Source: Nevskiaceae bacterium (lineage in GTDB: Bacteria; Pseudomonadota; Gammaproteobacteria; Nevskiales; Nevskiaceae). Taken from it: a stretch of 64,000 nucleotides of DNA. Made by a program: the position numbers and the translations under genes. Position 1 is the first letter of the stretch, and each line of letters opens with the position of its first letter. Of the stretch, positions 6,431-15,173 are shown one piece after another. Below the pieces are notes generated by a model. That model had not been told where the DNA came from. It ran no database searches and worked only from the letters and a program-made list of their open reading frames with translations. The stretch spans positions 593,745-657,744 of the forward strand of contig SSEB01000003.1 in NCBI GenBank assembly GCA_008012115.1. Reading direction: 5' to 3'.

Positions 6431-8965
6431 ATGGACGGTGCGATCGTTCAATGGCTGACAGGGCCCGGCCTGATGCCGCACGGCTACTGCCTGGCGTGGT
6501 CGCCGGCCCTGCTGTGGACGCTGGTGCTGTCGCACGCGGTGATCGGCGTGGCCTACTTCTCGATTCCGCTGACGCTGATGTATTTCGTCCGCCGGCAGCG
6601 CGAACTGCTCAGCTACAACTGGGTGTTCGTGATGTTCAGCATGTTCATCTTCGCCTGCGGCACCACGCATTTCATCAGCATCGTCGACATCTGGTTTCCG
6701 CTGTACCGCCTCGACGCGACCGCGGTCGCCGTCACCGCCGCCATCTCCATCGTCACCGCCGTGGCGATCTGGCCGCTGGTGCCCAGGGCCGTCGGTCTGC
6801 TGCGCGATCACGCCCGTAACCATGCCGAGCTGCAGACGCTGAGCGGGCAGCTCAGCGATTCCCTGCGCAGACTGCAGGCCAGCAGCCGCGAGGCCGTCGA
6901 TCTGTCGAAAAAATTCGAGCTGACGTTCGAGAACGCGCCGATCGGCATGGCCATCGTCAGCCTGGAGGGGCGCTGGCTGGTGGTCAACCAGGCCCTGTGC
7001 GCGATGCTGGGCTACGACGAGCGCGAACTGCGGACCAAGACCTTCCAGGACATCACGCATCCGGACGATCTGCAGGAGGATCTCAAGTACGTGCGGGAGC
7101 TGCTCGACGGCCGCCGCGACCGTTACCGTCTCGAGAAGCGCTATTTCGACGCCGCCGGCCAGATCATCAGCATCCAGCTCGACGTGTCCATGGTGCGCGA
7201 CGAGACGGCCGCGCCCCTGCACTTCATCGCGCAGATCCAGGACATCACCGCACGCAAGCGCAGCGAGGCCCTGCTGCACGAAGCCAAGGAACTGGCGCAG
7301 GTCACGCTGTCCTCCATCGGCGACGGCGTGATCCGCACCGATGCCTCCGGCCGCATCACCTTCTGCAACGATGCCGCGGCCAAGATCATCGGCACGACGC
7401 CGGAGCGCATGGTCGGGTGGCCGTTCCACGAGCGCGTGCGCCTGTTCCGCGACGGCGGCCAGGTCCAGATCGAGGATCCGGTGGCGCGCGTGCTGGACAG
7501 CGGCGAACCGTTCCGGCTCGATCTGTTCAGCAGCCTGCGTGCCGCCGACGGCAGCCTGCGTCCGGTGTCGGACTCGGTCTCGCCGGTGCGCGATCTGACC
7601 GGCCGCATCGTCGGTGCGGTCTTCGTGTTCCAGGACGTCAGTGAAGCGCGCTCGCTCACCGACCGGCTGACGCAGCAGGCGCGTCAGGATCTGCTCACCG
7701 GCCTGCCCAACCGCCTGGCCTTCGAGGAGCGGCTGACGGTCACGCTGGCGCGGGCGCGCAGCGGCGGCTGGCGCGGATGCCTGCTGTACCTGGATCTCGA
7801 TCACTTCAAGATCATCAACGACACGCGCGGACACGCCGCCGGCGACAAGCTGCTGCGCGAGATCGGCCGGCTGCTGGCCACGCGCCTGCACGAGGGCGAC
7901 TATCTGGCGCGCCTGGGCGGCGACGAATTTGCCATCCTGCTCGGCGACGTCGATGCCCAGGGCGCGCAGCGGGTGGCCGACGCCCTGGGCGAGGCGGTGG
8001 GCGACTACCGGCTGGCGTTCCGCGACCGCATTTTCAAGATCGGCCTGAGCGTCGGCATCGCCGTCATCGACGCCGCCAACTGCGACGCCGAGGCGGTGAT
8101 GTCGCAGGCCGACACGGCCTGCTACACCGCCAAGGACCATGGCCGCGGCCGCAGCCAGGTCTACCAGCCGGACGACGCCGAGATCCGGCGCGCCGAGCGC
8201 ACGCTCGACTGGGCGCAGCGCATCCAGCAGGCCTTCGATGGCAACCGTTACGAGGTGCACCTGCAGCAGATCGTCGACCGCGCGCGGCAGGTGCGCGGCT
8301 ACGAAACGCTGATCCGCATGCGCGAGGAATCGGGCGATCTGATCATGCCCAACGCCTTCCTGCCGGCGGCCAAGCGCATGGGCTGGATGACGCGCATCGA
8401 CCAGTGGATGGCCGGCAAGGTGCTGGCGCTGGCGGCGTCCGCCGGCAGCGGCGGGCACACGGCGTATCTGTCGCTCAACCTCAGCGCCAAGAGCGCCGGC
8501 GACCCGGAGTTCGGCCGCGGTCTGCTGACGCTGCTCGACCGGCACGAGATCGACGGCGGCCGCCTGCGCTTCGAGATCACCGAAACCGAACAGCTGCAGG
8601 CCAGCGAGGCCGAGGCGCACCTGATCGCCGAGCTGCGCCGCCGCGGCTTCCGCGTCTGGCTCGACGACTTCGGCACCGGCTACAACTCCTTCGATCTGCT
8701 CAAGCGCCTGCGCGTCGACGGCATCAAGCTGGACGGATCCTTCACCCGCGACCTGTTGCGCGATCCGGTGGACCGCGCGTTGTCGGAGGCGATCATCGCC
8801 ATCGGCAAGACCATGCAGCTGGAGATCGTCGCCGAGGGCGTGGAGGACGAGGCCACCTGCACGGCGCTGCTGGCGATGGGCGTCGACGCCATGCAGGGCT
8901 ATCTGTTCCATAGCGCGCAGCCGGACCGCGAAATCCCCGGGTTCGCGCGGCGCGCCGCCCGCTGA
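6431..8965 (+). CDS. Ethylene-receptor-like membrane sensor fused to PAS-PAS-GGDEF-EAL
   Basis: A protein of 844 residues from the ATG at 6431. Residues 13-120 align with the copper/ethylene-binding domain of ETR1 and cyanobacterial Etr1: GLMPHGYC, then AYFSIPLTLMYFVRR, then FIFACGTTHF. The copper ligands of that family (Cys and His four apart) are present as Cys76 and His80, and Tyr42 and Pro46 match; the ETR1 Asp25 position is His35. PAS domains follow at about 160-275 and 290-405, a GGDEF domain with intact GGDEF (about 495) but no RxxD inhibitory site (HEGD instead), and an EAL domain (about 600-835). The EAL domain has ETLIR, NLSAK, EITETE, DDFGTGYNS, KLDGSF and EGVED, so phosphodiesterase activity is plausible. 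It probably converts a small-molecule or metal signal into c-di-GMP change near the flagellar genes. Confidence 0.88.
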   Translation: MDGAIVQWLTGPGLMPHGYCLAWSPALLWTLVLSHAVIGVAYFSIPLTLMYFVRRQRELLSYNWVFVMFSMFIFACGTTHFISIVDIWFPLYRLDATAVAVTAAISIVTAVAIWPLVPRAVGLLRDHARNHAELQTLSGQLSDSLRRLQASSREAVDLSKKFELTFENAPIGMAIVSLEGRWLVVNQALCAMLGYDERELRTKTFQDITHPDDLQEDLKYVRELLDGRRDRYRLEKRYFDAAGQIISIQLDVSMVRDETAAPLHFIAQIQDITARKRSEALLHEAKELAQVTLSSIGDGVIRTDASGRITFCNDAAAKIIGTTPERMVGWPFHERVRLFRDGGQVQIEDPVARVLDSGEPFRLDLFSSLRAADGSLRPVSDSVSPVRDLTGRIVGAVFVFQDVSEARSLTDRLTQQARQDLLTGLPNRLAFEERLTVTLARARSGGWRGCLLYLDLDHFKIINDTRGHAAGDKLLREIGRLLATRLHEGDYLARLGGDEFAILLGDVDAQGAQRVADALGEAVGDYRLAFRDRIFKIGLSVGIAVIDAANCDAEAVMSQADTACYTAKDHGRGRSQVYQPDDAEIRRAERTLDWAQRIQQAFDGNRYEVHLQQIVDRARQVRGYETLIRMREESGDLIMPNAFLPAAKRMGWMTRIDQWMAGKVLALAASAGSGGHTAYLSLNLSAKSAGDPEFGRGLLTLLDRHEIDGGRLRFEITETEQLQASEAEAHLIAELRRRGFRVWLDDFGTGYNSFDLLKRLRVDGIKLDGSFTRDLLRDPVDRALSEAIIAIGKTMQLEIVAEGVEDEATCTALLAMGVDAMQGYLFHSAQPDREIPGFARRAAR

Positions 8966-8985
8966 CGGACCCGGCGCGCAGGCCG

Positions 8986-9723
8986 CTAGCGCTGCTTGGC
9001 CGCGGCGTAGTGACGCAGAAGATTGCGTTCGAGGCGCGCGACCGAGGTGTCCAGCGCGGTGCGCTGCGCCGGCGTCATGTTCATGAACATCATGCCGACG
9101 CGCAGCTGATTGTGCTGCAGCACGCTGGAGCGGATCTCGGCATCGAGATCCAGCCGGTTCTCCAGCAGGCGCAGCGAGCAGGGCACGTGGATGCCGATCT
9201 CCGCCTGCACGGCGGAACCGAGGATCGCCGCCATGCCGCGCCGCGACACGTCGAGCAGGCGCGCGCTGATCGGGCCGTCCAGGCCGTTGAGGATCGCGGG
9301 TTGCAGATGCATGCCGGCCGGCACCGTCAGGCGGTAGCCGCTGCGGCGTTCGAAGTAATCGATGCTTTCCGGCATCGCCACGCGCCAGGCCGGACCGCCG
9401 CGCAGATGCACGGCGTCCCGTACGGTGCAGGTGAATTCGATGCGGCTGCCTTCGAGCCGCGCGTTCACCAGCAGCCGCGCGCCGGGCGCGAGCTGACGGT
9501 TGGCGGCCGGCGGATGCAGTTCGTCGAGCAGCAGGCTGCCGCCGTGCAGGTCCAGCTCCAGCAGCACGCTGGAATGGCTGCCGGCGCTGCCGATCACGTG
9601 GACGCTGATCAGACCGCGCTGGTCGAGCAGGCGGACCAGGATCTGGGCGATCTCCGCCGGGTTGTGCAGGCGTGCCGCCGCCTGTTCCGGCGCCGGCACC
9701 GCGTTCGCGCCGTGGCCGTCCAT
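8986..9723 (-). CDS. ycgR: Flagellar brake protein YcgR (PilZ domain, c-di-GMP effector)
   Basis: A protein of 245 residues. The N-terminal half (about 20-115) is the YcgR N-domain. The C-terminal half is a PilZ domain with both c-di-GMP-binding motifs: RRSGYR (RxxxR, residues 127-131) and LLDVSRRGMAA (DxSxxG). When bound to c-di-GMP, YcgR slows or biases the flagellar motor. It is the last gene of the minus-strand set flgA-flgM-flgN-ycgR, starting 3 bp after flgN. That position and two neighbouring c-di-GMP enzymes (6431-8965 and 39276-42161) fit a swim/stop control circuit. Confidence 0.9.
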   Translation of the reverse strand: MDGHGANAVPAPEQAAARLHNPAEIAQILVRLLDQRGLISVHVIGSAGSHSSVLLELDLHGGSLLLDELHPPAANRQLAPGARLLVNARLEGSRIEFTCTVRDAVHLRGGPAWRVAMPESIDYFERRSGYRLTVPAGMHLQPAILNGLDGPISARLLDVSRRGMAAILGSAVQAEIGIHVPCSLRLLENRLDLDAEIRSSVLQHNQLRVGMMFMNMTPAQRTALDTSVARLERNLLRHYAAAKQR

Positions 9724-9726
9724 GCT

Positions 9727-10194
9727 TCAGGCGCTGGCGATGACGCGCCGCAGTCCGGAACCGTGGTCGATGCCGCTGCGGCCGTAGGTGGAGGGCGCAG
9801 ACGCCGTGCCGAGCATGTGGCCCAGCGCCCAGCGGACCTGCGATTGCTTGGCTTCGAGCAGGGCGCCGTTGGCGAGATTGTCCTTCTGGCAGCGTGCCGC
9901 CAGCGTCATCAGCGTCTGCCAGCGTTGCTGCAGGCCGGTGCCGCGCATCAGCTGCTCCGGCGAACGGCCGGGGCCGCTCAGCGCGGCCAGCGTCTGCGAC
10001 AGCTGCTGCATGCGCGAGACGATGCCGCCCTTGCGCGCGGCGACCTGCTCCAGCGTCTCGGGCTTGCCGTCGAGCACGGCGGCGTGCTCCTCGGCCAGAA
10101 CCTGCAGCAGCGTCTGCGCGCAGGCGATGTGCTCGTCGATGTTCTGCTGCAGCGTGTCCTGCGTGCGGGCGGGAGGCGGGAGATGAGCGGTCAT
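9727..10194 (-). CDS. flgN: FlgN family chaperone for FlgK/FlgL
   Basis: A protein of 155 residues from the ATG at 10192-10194, which overlaps the flgM stop codon; GGGAGG-like purines precede it. It is mostly helical, with heptad-like segments (TLLQVLAEEHAAVLDGKPET, then RKGGIVSRMQQL) typical of FlgN, the export chaperone for hook-filament junction proteins. Its place directly after flgM matches the conserved flgA-flgM-flgN order. FlgN sequences diverge strongly, so the assignment rests on both the motif pattern and gene order. Confidence 0.85.
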   Translation of the reverse strand: MTAHLPPPARTQDTLQQNIDEHIACAQTLLQVLAEEHAAVLDGKPETLEQVAARKGGIVSRMQQLSQTLAALSGPGRSPEQLMRGTGLQQRWQTLMTLAARCQKDNLANGALLEAKQSQVRWALGHMLGTASAPSTYGRSGIDHGSGLRRVIASA

Positions 10195-10502
10195 GATGTC
10201 CTGGCGAGATCCCATTCCATGCGCGTCAGCTTCGACGCCACGGCCTTCGGATCGATCTTGTAGGTGCCGCCGGCGATCGACTGGCGCACCTGCGCCACGC
10301 GCTCGCGGTTGGTCACCGGGACGGACGCGATGGTTTTTTCGAGATCGTGAAGCTGCATCGCGTCCGGCGTGAGCTTCACCGAGTCCACGCGCTGCACGCT
10401 GCCGCCGCTGCTGCCGCCATGGGGGGCGGTATTGGCGGGGCGCACGGCGCCGGTCTGGCCGCTGGCCGCGGCCGCCGAATAGGCATCGATCTTGGTGGTC
10501 AT
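10191..10502 (-). CDS. flgM: Anti-sigma-28 factor FlgM
   Basis: A protein of 103 residues starting MTTKIDAYS at the ATG at 10500-10502. The C-terminal half carries the sigma-28-binding region (VKLTPDAMQLHDLEKTIAS … RVAQVRQSIAGGTYKIDP). FlgM holds FliA inactive until the hook is complete and is then exported. A good sigma-28 promoter lies 40-66 bp upstream, which gives the usual feedback loop. It overlaps flgN by 4 bp. Confidence 0.93.
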   Translation of the reverse strand: MTTKIDAYSAAAASGQTGAVRPANTAPHGGSSGGSVQRVDSVKLTPDAMQLHDLEKTIASVPVTNRERVAQVRQSIAGGTYKIDPKAVASKLTRMEWDLARTS

Positions 10503-10541
10503 CGGATGTCGCTCCCGCAAAAAAGGCTTCGATTGGCCTGA

Positions 10542-10568
10542 TCAACGGCATCCGGCGGCAAAACTTTA
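10542..10568 (-). promoter_or_regulatory. Sigma-28 (FliA) promoter of flgM
   Basis: On the minus strand TAAAGTTT (10561-10568), 11 nt, GCCGTTGA (10542-10549), against the enterobacterial consensus TAAAGTTT-N11-GCCGATAA. The spacing is exact and the -35 element is perfect. Confidence 0.88.
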
Positions 10569-10590
10569 GCGCTGGCGGACGGGCACCTCA

Positions 10591-11283
10591 TCAGAGGCCC
10601 ACCTCCACCGTATCGGCACTGCGGACGGTTCCTTCAACCATCCGGCGGGAACTGGTGTTCTGGACCTGCAGGCGGTCGCCGACGCCGGCGTCGCCCTGGG
10701 CGATGCCGGCCATGCGGACCTCGACGCCGCCGCTGCGGCCGAGCAGGGTCACGCTCTGGCCGCGGCGGATCACGCGCACGGCGGCCACGGCGTCCGGCGT
10801 CAGCACCGCGCCGGCGGCCAGGGGGCGGCGCAGGGTCTTGCCGACGGCCTGGGTGGGGTCGGTGATGAAGCCGTAGGGCAGGCTGGCGCCGTCGCGCTCC
10901 TGCAGGGTCAGGGCGTCGGCGGTCACCGTCTCGCCCGGCGCCAGTGCGCGCGTCAGCACCGCCACACTGTGCATCTGGCTGATGCGCACCGGCACGTAGA
11001 GCGACCAGGCCACCGGCGCGGCGCAGCGCACGCCGACGCTGAGTGCGCCGCTGCCGGCGCTGCCGCCGGGCAGGAAAGCCTCGGGCGTCTGCGCGCAGGC
11101 GGGCAGGCGCAGGCGGTCGTCGAGCGCGCTCACCTCGATGCGCGCGCCCGCCGGCGCCTGCCGCTGCGCGTACTCGCGCGCCAGCGCGCGGATGCGCTCG
11201 GCCGATTCCCAGTCCGGCGATTCCGCCGCACGCACGTCGACGCCGCTGAGCATCAGCAGCAGGATCAGCAGCACGCGCGACAT
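10591..11283 (-). CDS. flgA: Flagellar P-ring assembly chaperone FlgA
   Basis: A protein of 230 residues with a short Sec signal peptide (MSRVLLILLLMLSGVDVRA, cleavage near residue 19). The SAF-like C-terminal domain is present (LAPGETVTADALTLQERD … GKTLRRPLAAGAVL … GQSVTLLGRSGGVEVRM). It helps FlgI assemble into the periplasmic P ring. It is divergent from cheV; a sigma-54-type site lies just upstream. Downstream flgM has its own sigma-28 promoter but may also be read from here. Confidence 0.93.
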   Translation of the reverse strand: MSRVLLILLLMLSGVDVRAAESPDWESAERIRALAREYAQRQAPAGARIEVSALDDRLRLPACAQTPEAFLPGGSAGSGALSVGVRCAAPVAWSLYVPVRISQMHSVAVLTRALAPGETVTADALTLQERDGASLPYGFITDPTQAVGKTLRRPLAAGAVLTPDAVAAVRVIRRGQSVTLLGRSGGVEVRMAGIAQGDAGVGDRLQVQNTSSRRMVEGTVRSADTVEVGL

Positions 11284-11313
11284 GGCAGTCTCCGGTGGTC
11301 CATGCCCGGATCA

Positions 11314-11329
11314 GGCAAGTCCCGTGCCG
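11314..11329 (-). promoter_or_regulatory. Sigma-54 promoter of flgA
   Basis: On the minus strand CGGCACGGGACTTGCC: GG at -24 and GC at -12 are exactly 10 nt apart, close to the TGGCACG-N4-TTGC consensus. It lies 31-46 bp before the flgA start codon, back to back with the cheV sigma-28 promoter. Confidence 0.8.
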
Positions 11330-11339
11330 CGCCGGCCGC

Positions 11340-11366
11340 TCAAGTTTTGCCGGATGCGACCGATAC
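11340..11366 (+). promoter_or_regulatory. Sigma-28 promoter of cheV
   Basis: TCAAGTTT (11340-11347), 11 nt, ACCGATAC (11359-11366). It matches TAAAGTTT-N11-GCCGATAA with correct spacing and lies 28 bp before the start codon. Confidence 0.85.
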
Positions 11367-11393
11367 CCGCAGGGAACCCCGGAGAACGCAGGT

Positions 11394-12329
11394 ATGGCCA
11401 CAGGCTTGCTCGAAAGCATCGACCGCAGCACCCAGCTGGCCGGTCACAACCGCCTGGCGCTGCTGCTGTTCCGGCTCGATGAGCGTCAAATCTTTGGCAT
11501 CAACGTCTTCAAGGTGCAGGAAGTGCTGCCGCGGCCGCGTCTGAGCTGGATGCCCTCGGCGCACCCGCTGGTGCGCGGCATCGCCGACATCCGCGGCCGC
11601 ATGGTGCCGGTGATCGACCTGCGCAAGGCGGTGGGCGGTGAGCCGATCGGCGACGAACATGCCGCGCATGTCATCGTCACCGAGTTCAACCGCTCGGTGC
11701 AGGGTTTCCTGGTGCGTGGGGTGGACCGCATCATCCACGTCGGCGTCGAGACGGTACAGCCACCGCCGCACGCCGGCCAGGACAGCTACCTCACCGCCAT
11801 CACCCGCTACGGCGAGGAACTCGTTGAAATCATCGACGTGGAGAAGGTGCTGGCGGATGTCGTGGGCGAGCTCAAGGGCGTCGACGAACCGCTGCTGGAG
11901 CGCGCGCGCAGCATGGGCAAGCCGCGCGGCCGCGTGCTGGTGGCGGACGACTCCAAGGTGGCGCGTGCGCAGATCGAGCGCATCCTCACCCAGGTGGGCA
12001 TCGACTGCGTGCTGGTGCGCGACGGCCGCGAGGCGCTGCAGTTCCTGCAGGGGCTGGCCGACCAGGGCAAGGATGTCAATGACGAATTGCTGATGGTGAT
12101 CTCCGACGTCGAAATGCCGGACATGGACGGCTACACCCTGACGACGGAAATCCGGCGCGACCCGCGCCTGCGCAACCTGTATGTGATGCTGCACACCTCG
12201 TTGTCCGGCGTTTTCAACAACGCCATGGTGCAAAAAGTCGGCGCCGACCGTTTTATCGCCAAATTCAACTCCAACGAGCTGGCCGAAGGCGTGCTGGAGC
12301 GGCTGCGGGAGACGCAGATGGCCCATTGA
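11394..12329 (+). CDS. cheV: Chemotaxis coupling protein CheV (CheW-receiver fusion)
   Basis: A protein of 311 residues from the ATG at 11394 (GGAG at about 11380). Residues 15-155 are a CheW domain (RLDERQIFGINVFKVQEVL … HPLVRGIADIRGRMVPVIDL). Residues 180-311 are a receiver with the acidic pair (VADDSKVA), phospho-acceptor Asp (ISDVEMPDMDGY) and invariant Lys (RFIAKFNS). CheV couples receptors to CheA and its receiver tunes adaptation. It is placed between flgA and flgB, as in Xanthomonas and Pseudomonas, and is read from a sigma-28 promoter. Confidence 0.95.
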   Translation: MATGLLESIDRSTQLAGHNRLALLLFRLDERQIFGINVFKVQEVLPRPRLSWMPSAHPLVRGIADIRGRMVPVIDLRKAVGGEPIGDEHAAHVIVTEFNRSVQGFLVRGVDRIIHVGVETVQPPPHAGQDSYLTAITRYGEELVEIIDVEKVLADVVGELKGVDEPLLERARSMGKPRGRVLVADDSKVARAQIERILTQVGIDCVLVRDGREALQFLQGLADQGKDVNDELLMVISDVEMPDMDGYTLTTEIRRDPRLRNLYVMLHTSLSGVFNNAMVQKVGADRFIAKFNSNELAEGVLERLRETQMAH

Positions 12330-12350
12330 GGGCCGCCGCCGGTGGTGCCG

Positions 12351-12366
12351 TGGCACGGGCCTTGCC
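12351..12366 (+). promoter_or_regulatory. Sigma-54 promoter of the flgBCDEF operon
   Basis: TGGCACGGGCCTTGCC has the full consensus (TGGCACG-N4-TTGC), with GG and GC 10 nt apart, 36 bp before the flgB start codon. RpoN and FleQ encoded at 36-39 kb are the obvious activating pair. Confidence 0.93.
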
Positions 12367-12401
12367 TGAGCCCTGCAAAGTCGTCGTTGCAGGAGCACCC
12401 C

Positions 12402-12800
12402 ATGACGGATTCGCTGTTCGATGTCCACGCCGCGGCGCTGCAGTTCCATCGCCAGCGCATGGAGCTGCTCGCCTCCAATATCGCCAACGCCGACACCCCG
12501 GGCTATCAGGCCAGGGATCTGGATTTCAACAAGGTGCTGGCACAGGTCGAGAAGACCGCCGCTGCGGGCACGCTCGACACCACGCAGCCGGGCCACATCG
12601 CCGGCCCCGCCATCGACGATACGTCGCTGAAGGCCGCCACCATCTATCGCATGCCGACCCAGCCGAGTGCCGACGGCAACACGGTGGATGTGCAGACCGA
12701 GCAGGCGGCCTACGCCGACGCGGCGCTGCACTACCAGGCGAGCCTCAGCTTCCTCGACTTCCGCCTGAAGTCGCTGATGACGGCCGTGACCGGGAGCTGA
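12402..12800 (+). CDS. flgB: Flagellar proximal rod protein FlgB
   Basis: A protein of 132 residues with the rod-family N-terminal motif (LLASNIANADTPGYQARDLDF) and the C-terminal helix (AALHYQASLSFLDFRLKSLM). It forms the inner rod. The start is ATG 12402 with AGGAG upstream. It is the first gene of the sigma-54-driven operon, 2 bp before flgC. Confidence 0.95.
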   Translation: MTDSLFDVHAAALQFHRQRMELLASNIANADTPGYQARDLDFNKVLAQVEKTAAAGTLDTTQPGHIAGPAIDDTSLKAATIYRMPTQPSADGNTVDVQTEQAAYADAALHYQASLSFLDFRLKSLMTAVTGS

Positions 12801-12802
12801 GC

Positions 12803-13207
12803 ATGTCGAGCTTCCGCATCTTTGATATCGCCGGCTCTGCGCTCAGCGCGCAGTCGCTGCGTCTCAATACCGTCGCCAGCAATCTCGCCAACGCCGACGC
12901 CGTCAGCGGCGATCCCAACGCCGTCTACAAGGCGCGCATGCCGGTGTTCAAAGCCGACGTTACGCAGGGCGCGGATACCGCCGGCGTGCAGGTGCTGGGC
13001 GTGGTCGAGAGCCAGGTACCGCCGGAGAAGCGCTACGAACCGGGCCATCCGCTGGCCGATGCCCAGGGCTACGTCTACGCGCCCAACGTCAACCCGGTGG
13101 AAGAGATGGTCAACATGATTTCCGCCTCGCGGGCCTACCAGGGCAGTGTCGAGGTGATGAATACCGCCAAGGATCTGGCGCTGCGCACCCTCAATTTAGG
13201 AAAGTGA
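12803..13207 (+). CDS. flgC: Flagellar rod protein FlgC
   Basis: A protein of 134 residues: N-terminal rod motif (LRLNTVASNLANADAVSG), a short middle, and the C-terminal [20 protein letters not shown] segment shared by axial proteins. It is spaced 2 bp after flgB and 1 bp before flgD, so the three are translated as a unit. Confidence 0.95.
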   Translation: MSSFRIFDIAGSALSAQSLRLNTVASNLANADAVSGDPNAVYKARMPVFKADVTQGADTAGVQVLGVVESQVPPEKRYEPGHPLADAQGYVYAPNVNPVEEMVNMISASRAYQGSVEVMNTAKDLALRTLNLGK

Positions 13208-13208
13208 A

Positions 13209-13871
13209 ATGAGCACGGTCAGCGGTGTCGGCAACAACAGCGGTAGCGGCAACAGCGTCACCAATGCGCTGCAGGCGCAGACGCTCACGCAAAACGATTT
13301 TCTCAAGCTGATGACGGCGCAGCTGCAGAATCAGGATCCGACCAAGCCGATGGACAACAACGAGTTCGTGAGCCAGATGGCGCAGTTCTCGACGGTGTCC
13401 GGCATCCAGGGACTGCAGAGTTCGTTCAGCACGCTGGCGGCCTCACTGTCTTCCAGCCAGGCGCTGCAGGCCTCCAGTCTGGTCGGTCATACGGTCCTGG
13501 CGCCGGCGACGTCCGCGACGTTGGCCGCGGGTGGCTCGCTGACGCTGGCGGCCGACGTGCCGGCCAGCGGCGATGTCGTCGTCAACATCACCGACGCCTC
13601 CGGCGCACTGGTGCGGCGTGTCGATCTCGGCCCGCAGGCCGCGGGTCTGGCGCAGTTCCGGTGGGACGGCCTCGACAACAGCGGTTCGGCCGCCCCCGCC
13701 GGCAGCTACCGCTTCACCGCCACCGTCGGCAGTGGTGCGCAAACGCAGGCCGCCACCATGCTGGCGGCGGGCAAGGTCAGCAGTGTGACGCTGGATAGCA
13801 GCGGCACGCTCAATCTCAACGTCGACGGCCTGGGTGCCGTCGCCTTCAACACCATCCGCCAGATCGGTTGA
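13209..13871 (+). CDS. flgD: Flagellar hook cap protein FlgD
   Basis: A protein of 220 residues. The N-terminal export/scaffold region has the signature LTQNDFLKLMTAQLQNQDPT and MDNNEFVSQMAQFSTVSG. The C-terminal half is the FlgD tudor/FN3-like hook-cap domain (RRVDLGPQAAGLAQFRWDG). FlgD caps the growing hook and is shed when FlgK arrives. Normal length for the family. Confidence 0.95.
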   Translation: MSTVSGVGNNSGSGNSVTNALQAQTLTQNDFLKLMTAQLQNQDPTKPMDNNEFVSQMAQFSTVSGIQGLQSSFSTLAASLSSSQALQASSLVGHTVLAPATSATLAAGGSLTLAADVPASGDVVVNITDASGALVRRVDLGPQAAGLAQFRWDGLDNSGSAAPAGSYRFTATVGSGAQTQAATMLAAGKVSSVTLDSSGTLNLNVDGLGAVAFNTIRQIG

Positions 13872-13920
13872 TCGCGGCGTTCCATCATCGCAGCCGCTAA
13901 GCGCGGCACAGGAGTCCACC

Positions 13921-15153
13921 ATGTCACTCGGATCTTTCGGCATCGCCCTCAGCGGTCTGGCAGCGGCGCAGAGCAATCTCAACACCACCGCCAACAACAT
14001 CGCCAACGCCAACACCGTCGGCTTCAAGGAGTCGTCGACCGAGTTCGGCGATCTCTATCAGTCGAGCCTCTACGGGGCCAGCACCACGCAGTCGGGCAGC
14101 GGCGTGGCGGTGATCCGCCAGGCGCAGGATTTCTCGCAGGGCAGTCTCACCACCACCAACAACTCGCTGGACATGGCGATCAGCGACGGCTCCGGCTTCT
14201 TCACGCTCAGTGACAAGGGCAGCCTGATCTACAGCCGCGCCGGCAGCTTCACCACCGATAACAACGGCTACGTGGTCAATGGCGCCGGCCAGCGTCTGCA
14301 GGTGTTCGCGGCCTTGCCGGGCGGTACCGCCTTCAACACCGGCGGTCTGTCGGACCTGCAGCTCTCCAATGCCGACAATCCGCCGTCGGCCACCAGCAAG
14401 GTCGCCGTGCAGCTCAACCTGCCGAGCGGCGCCAGTGCGCCGGCCAACGCCACGTTCTCGGCCACCGACCCGACCAGCTACAACCAGACCACCTCGGTCA
14501 CCATCTATGATTCGCTGGGAGCCTCGCACTCGGCCAATCTGTATTTCGTCGCTGGCGCCACGCCCAACGACTGGACCATGTACACCAGCGTCGATGGCAC
14601 CGTGCAGGCGGGCAGCACCGCGCTGAAGTACTCCAACAGCGGCGCTCTGGTGACGCCGGCCAACGGCCAGGTGACGCTGCCGGGCTTCACGCCGGCCAAC
14701 GGCGCCGCCGCACTCAATCTCTCGCTGGACATGAGCAAGACCACGCAGTTCGGCAGCGAATTCGCGGTCAGCGCGCTCAACCAGAACGGCTATGCCACCG
14801 GCAAGCTGACCGGCATCGCGGTGGACAACACCGGCGTGGTGCAGGCGCGCTACTCCAACGGCCAGTCGACGCCGCTGGGCCAGGTGGCGCTGACCACCTT
14901 CGCCAACCCGCAGGGCTTGCAGCAGCTGGGCAATGCCAGCTGGGCCGAGACCTTCGGCTCCGGCCAAGCGCTGCGCGGGGTCGCTGGCGCCACCAACTTC
15001 GGCCAGATTCAGAGCAAGTCGCTGGAGTCGAGCAACGTCGACCTGACGACGCAGCTGGTCAACATGATCACCGCGCAGCGCAGCTACCAGGCCAATGCGC
15101 AGATGATCCAGACCGCCGACCAGATCACGCAGACCATCATCAACATCCGTTGA
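13921..15153 (+). CDS. flgE: Flagellar hook protein FlgE
   Basis: A protein of 410 residues from the ATG at 13921 (CAGGAG upstream). It has an N-terminal axial motif (NLNTTANNIANANTVGFKES), the FlgE D2 region in the middle, and a C-terminal helix (LESSNVDLTTQLVNMITAQR). It builds the curved hook that links motor and filament. Length is typical. Confidence 0.95.
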   Translation: MSLGSFGIALSGLAAAQSNLNTTANNIANANTVGFKESSTEFGDLYQSSLYGASTTQSGSGVAVIRQAQDFSQGSLTTTNNSLDMAISDGSGFFTLSDKGSLIYSRAGSFTTDNNGYVVNGAGQRLQVFAALPGGTAFNTGGLSDLQLSNADNPPSATSKVAVQLNLPSGASAPANATFSATDPTSYNQTTSVTIYDSLGASHSANLYFVAGATPNDWTMYTSVDGTVQAGSTALKYSNSGALVTPANGQVTLPGFTPANGAAALNLSLDMSKTTQFGSEFAVSALNQNGYATGKLTGIAVDNTGVVQARYSNGQSTPLGQVALTTFANPQGLQQLGNASWAETFGSGQALRGVAGATNFGQIQSKSLESSNVDLTTQLVNMITAQRSYQANAQMIQTADQITQTIINIR

Positions 15154-15173
15154 TGAGCGGCTGAGACGCGCCC

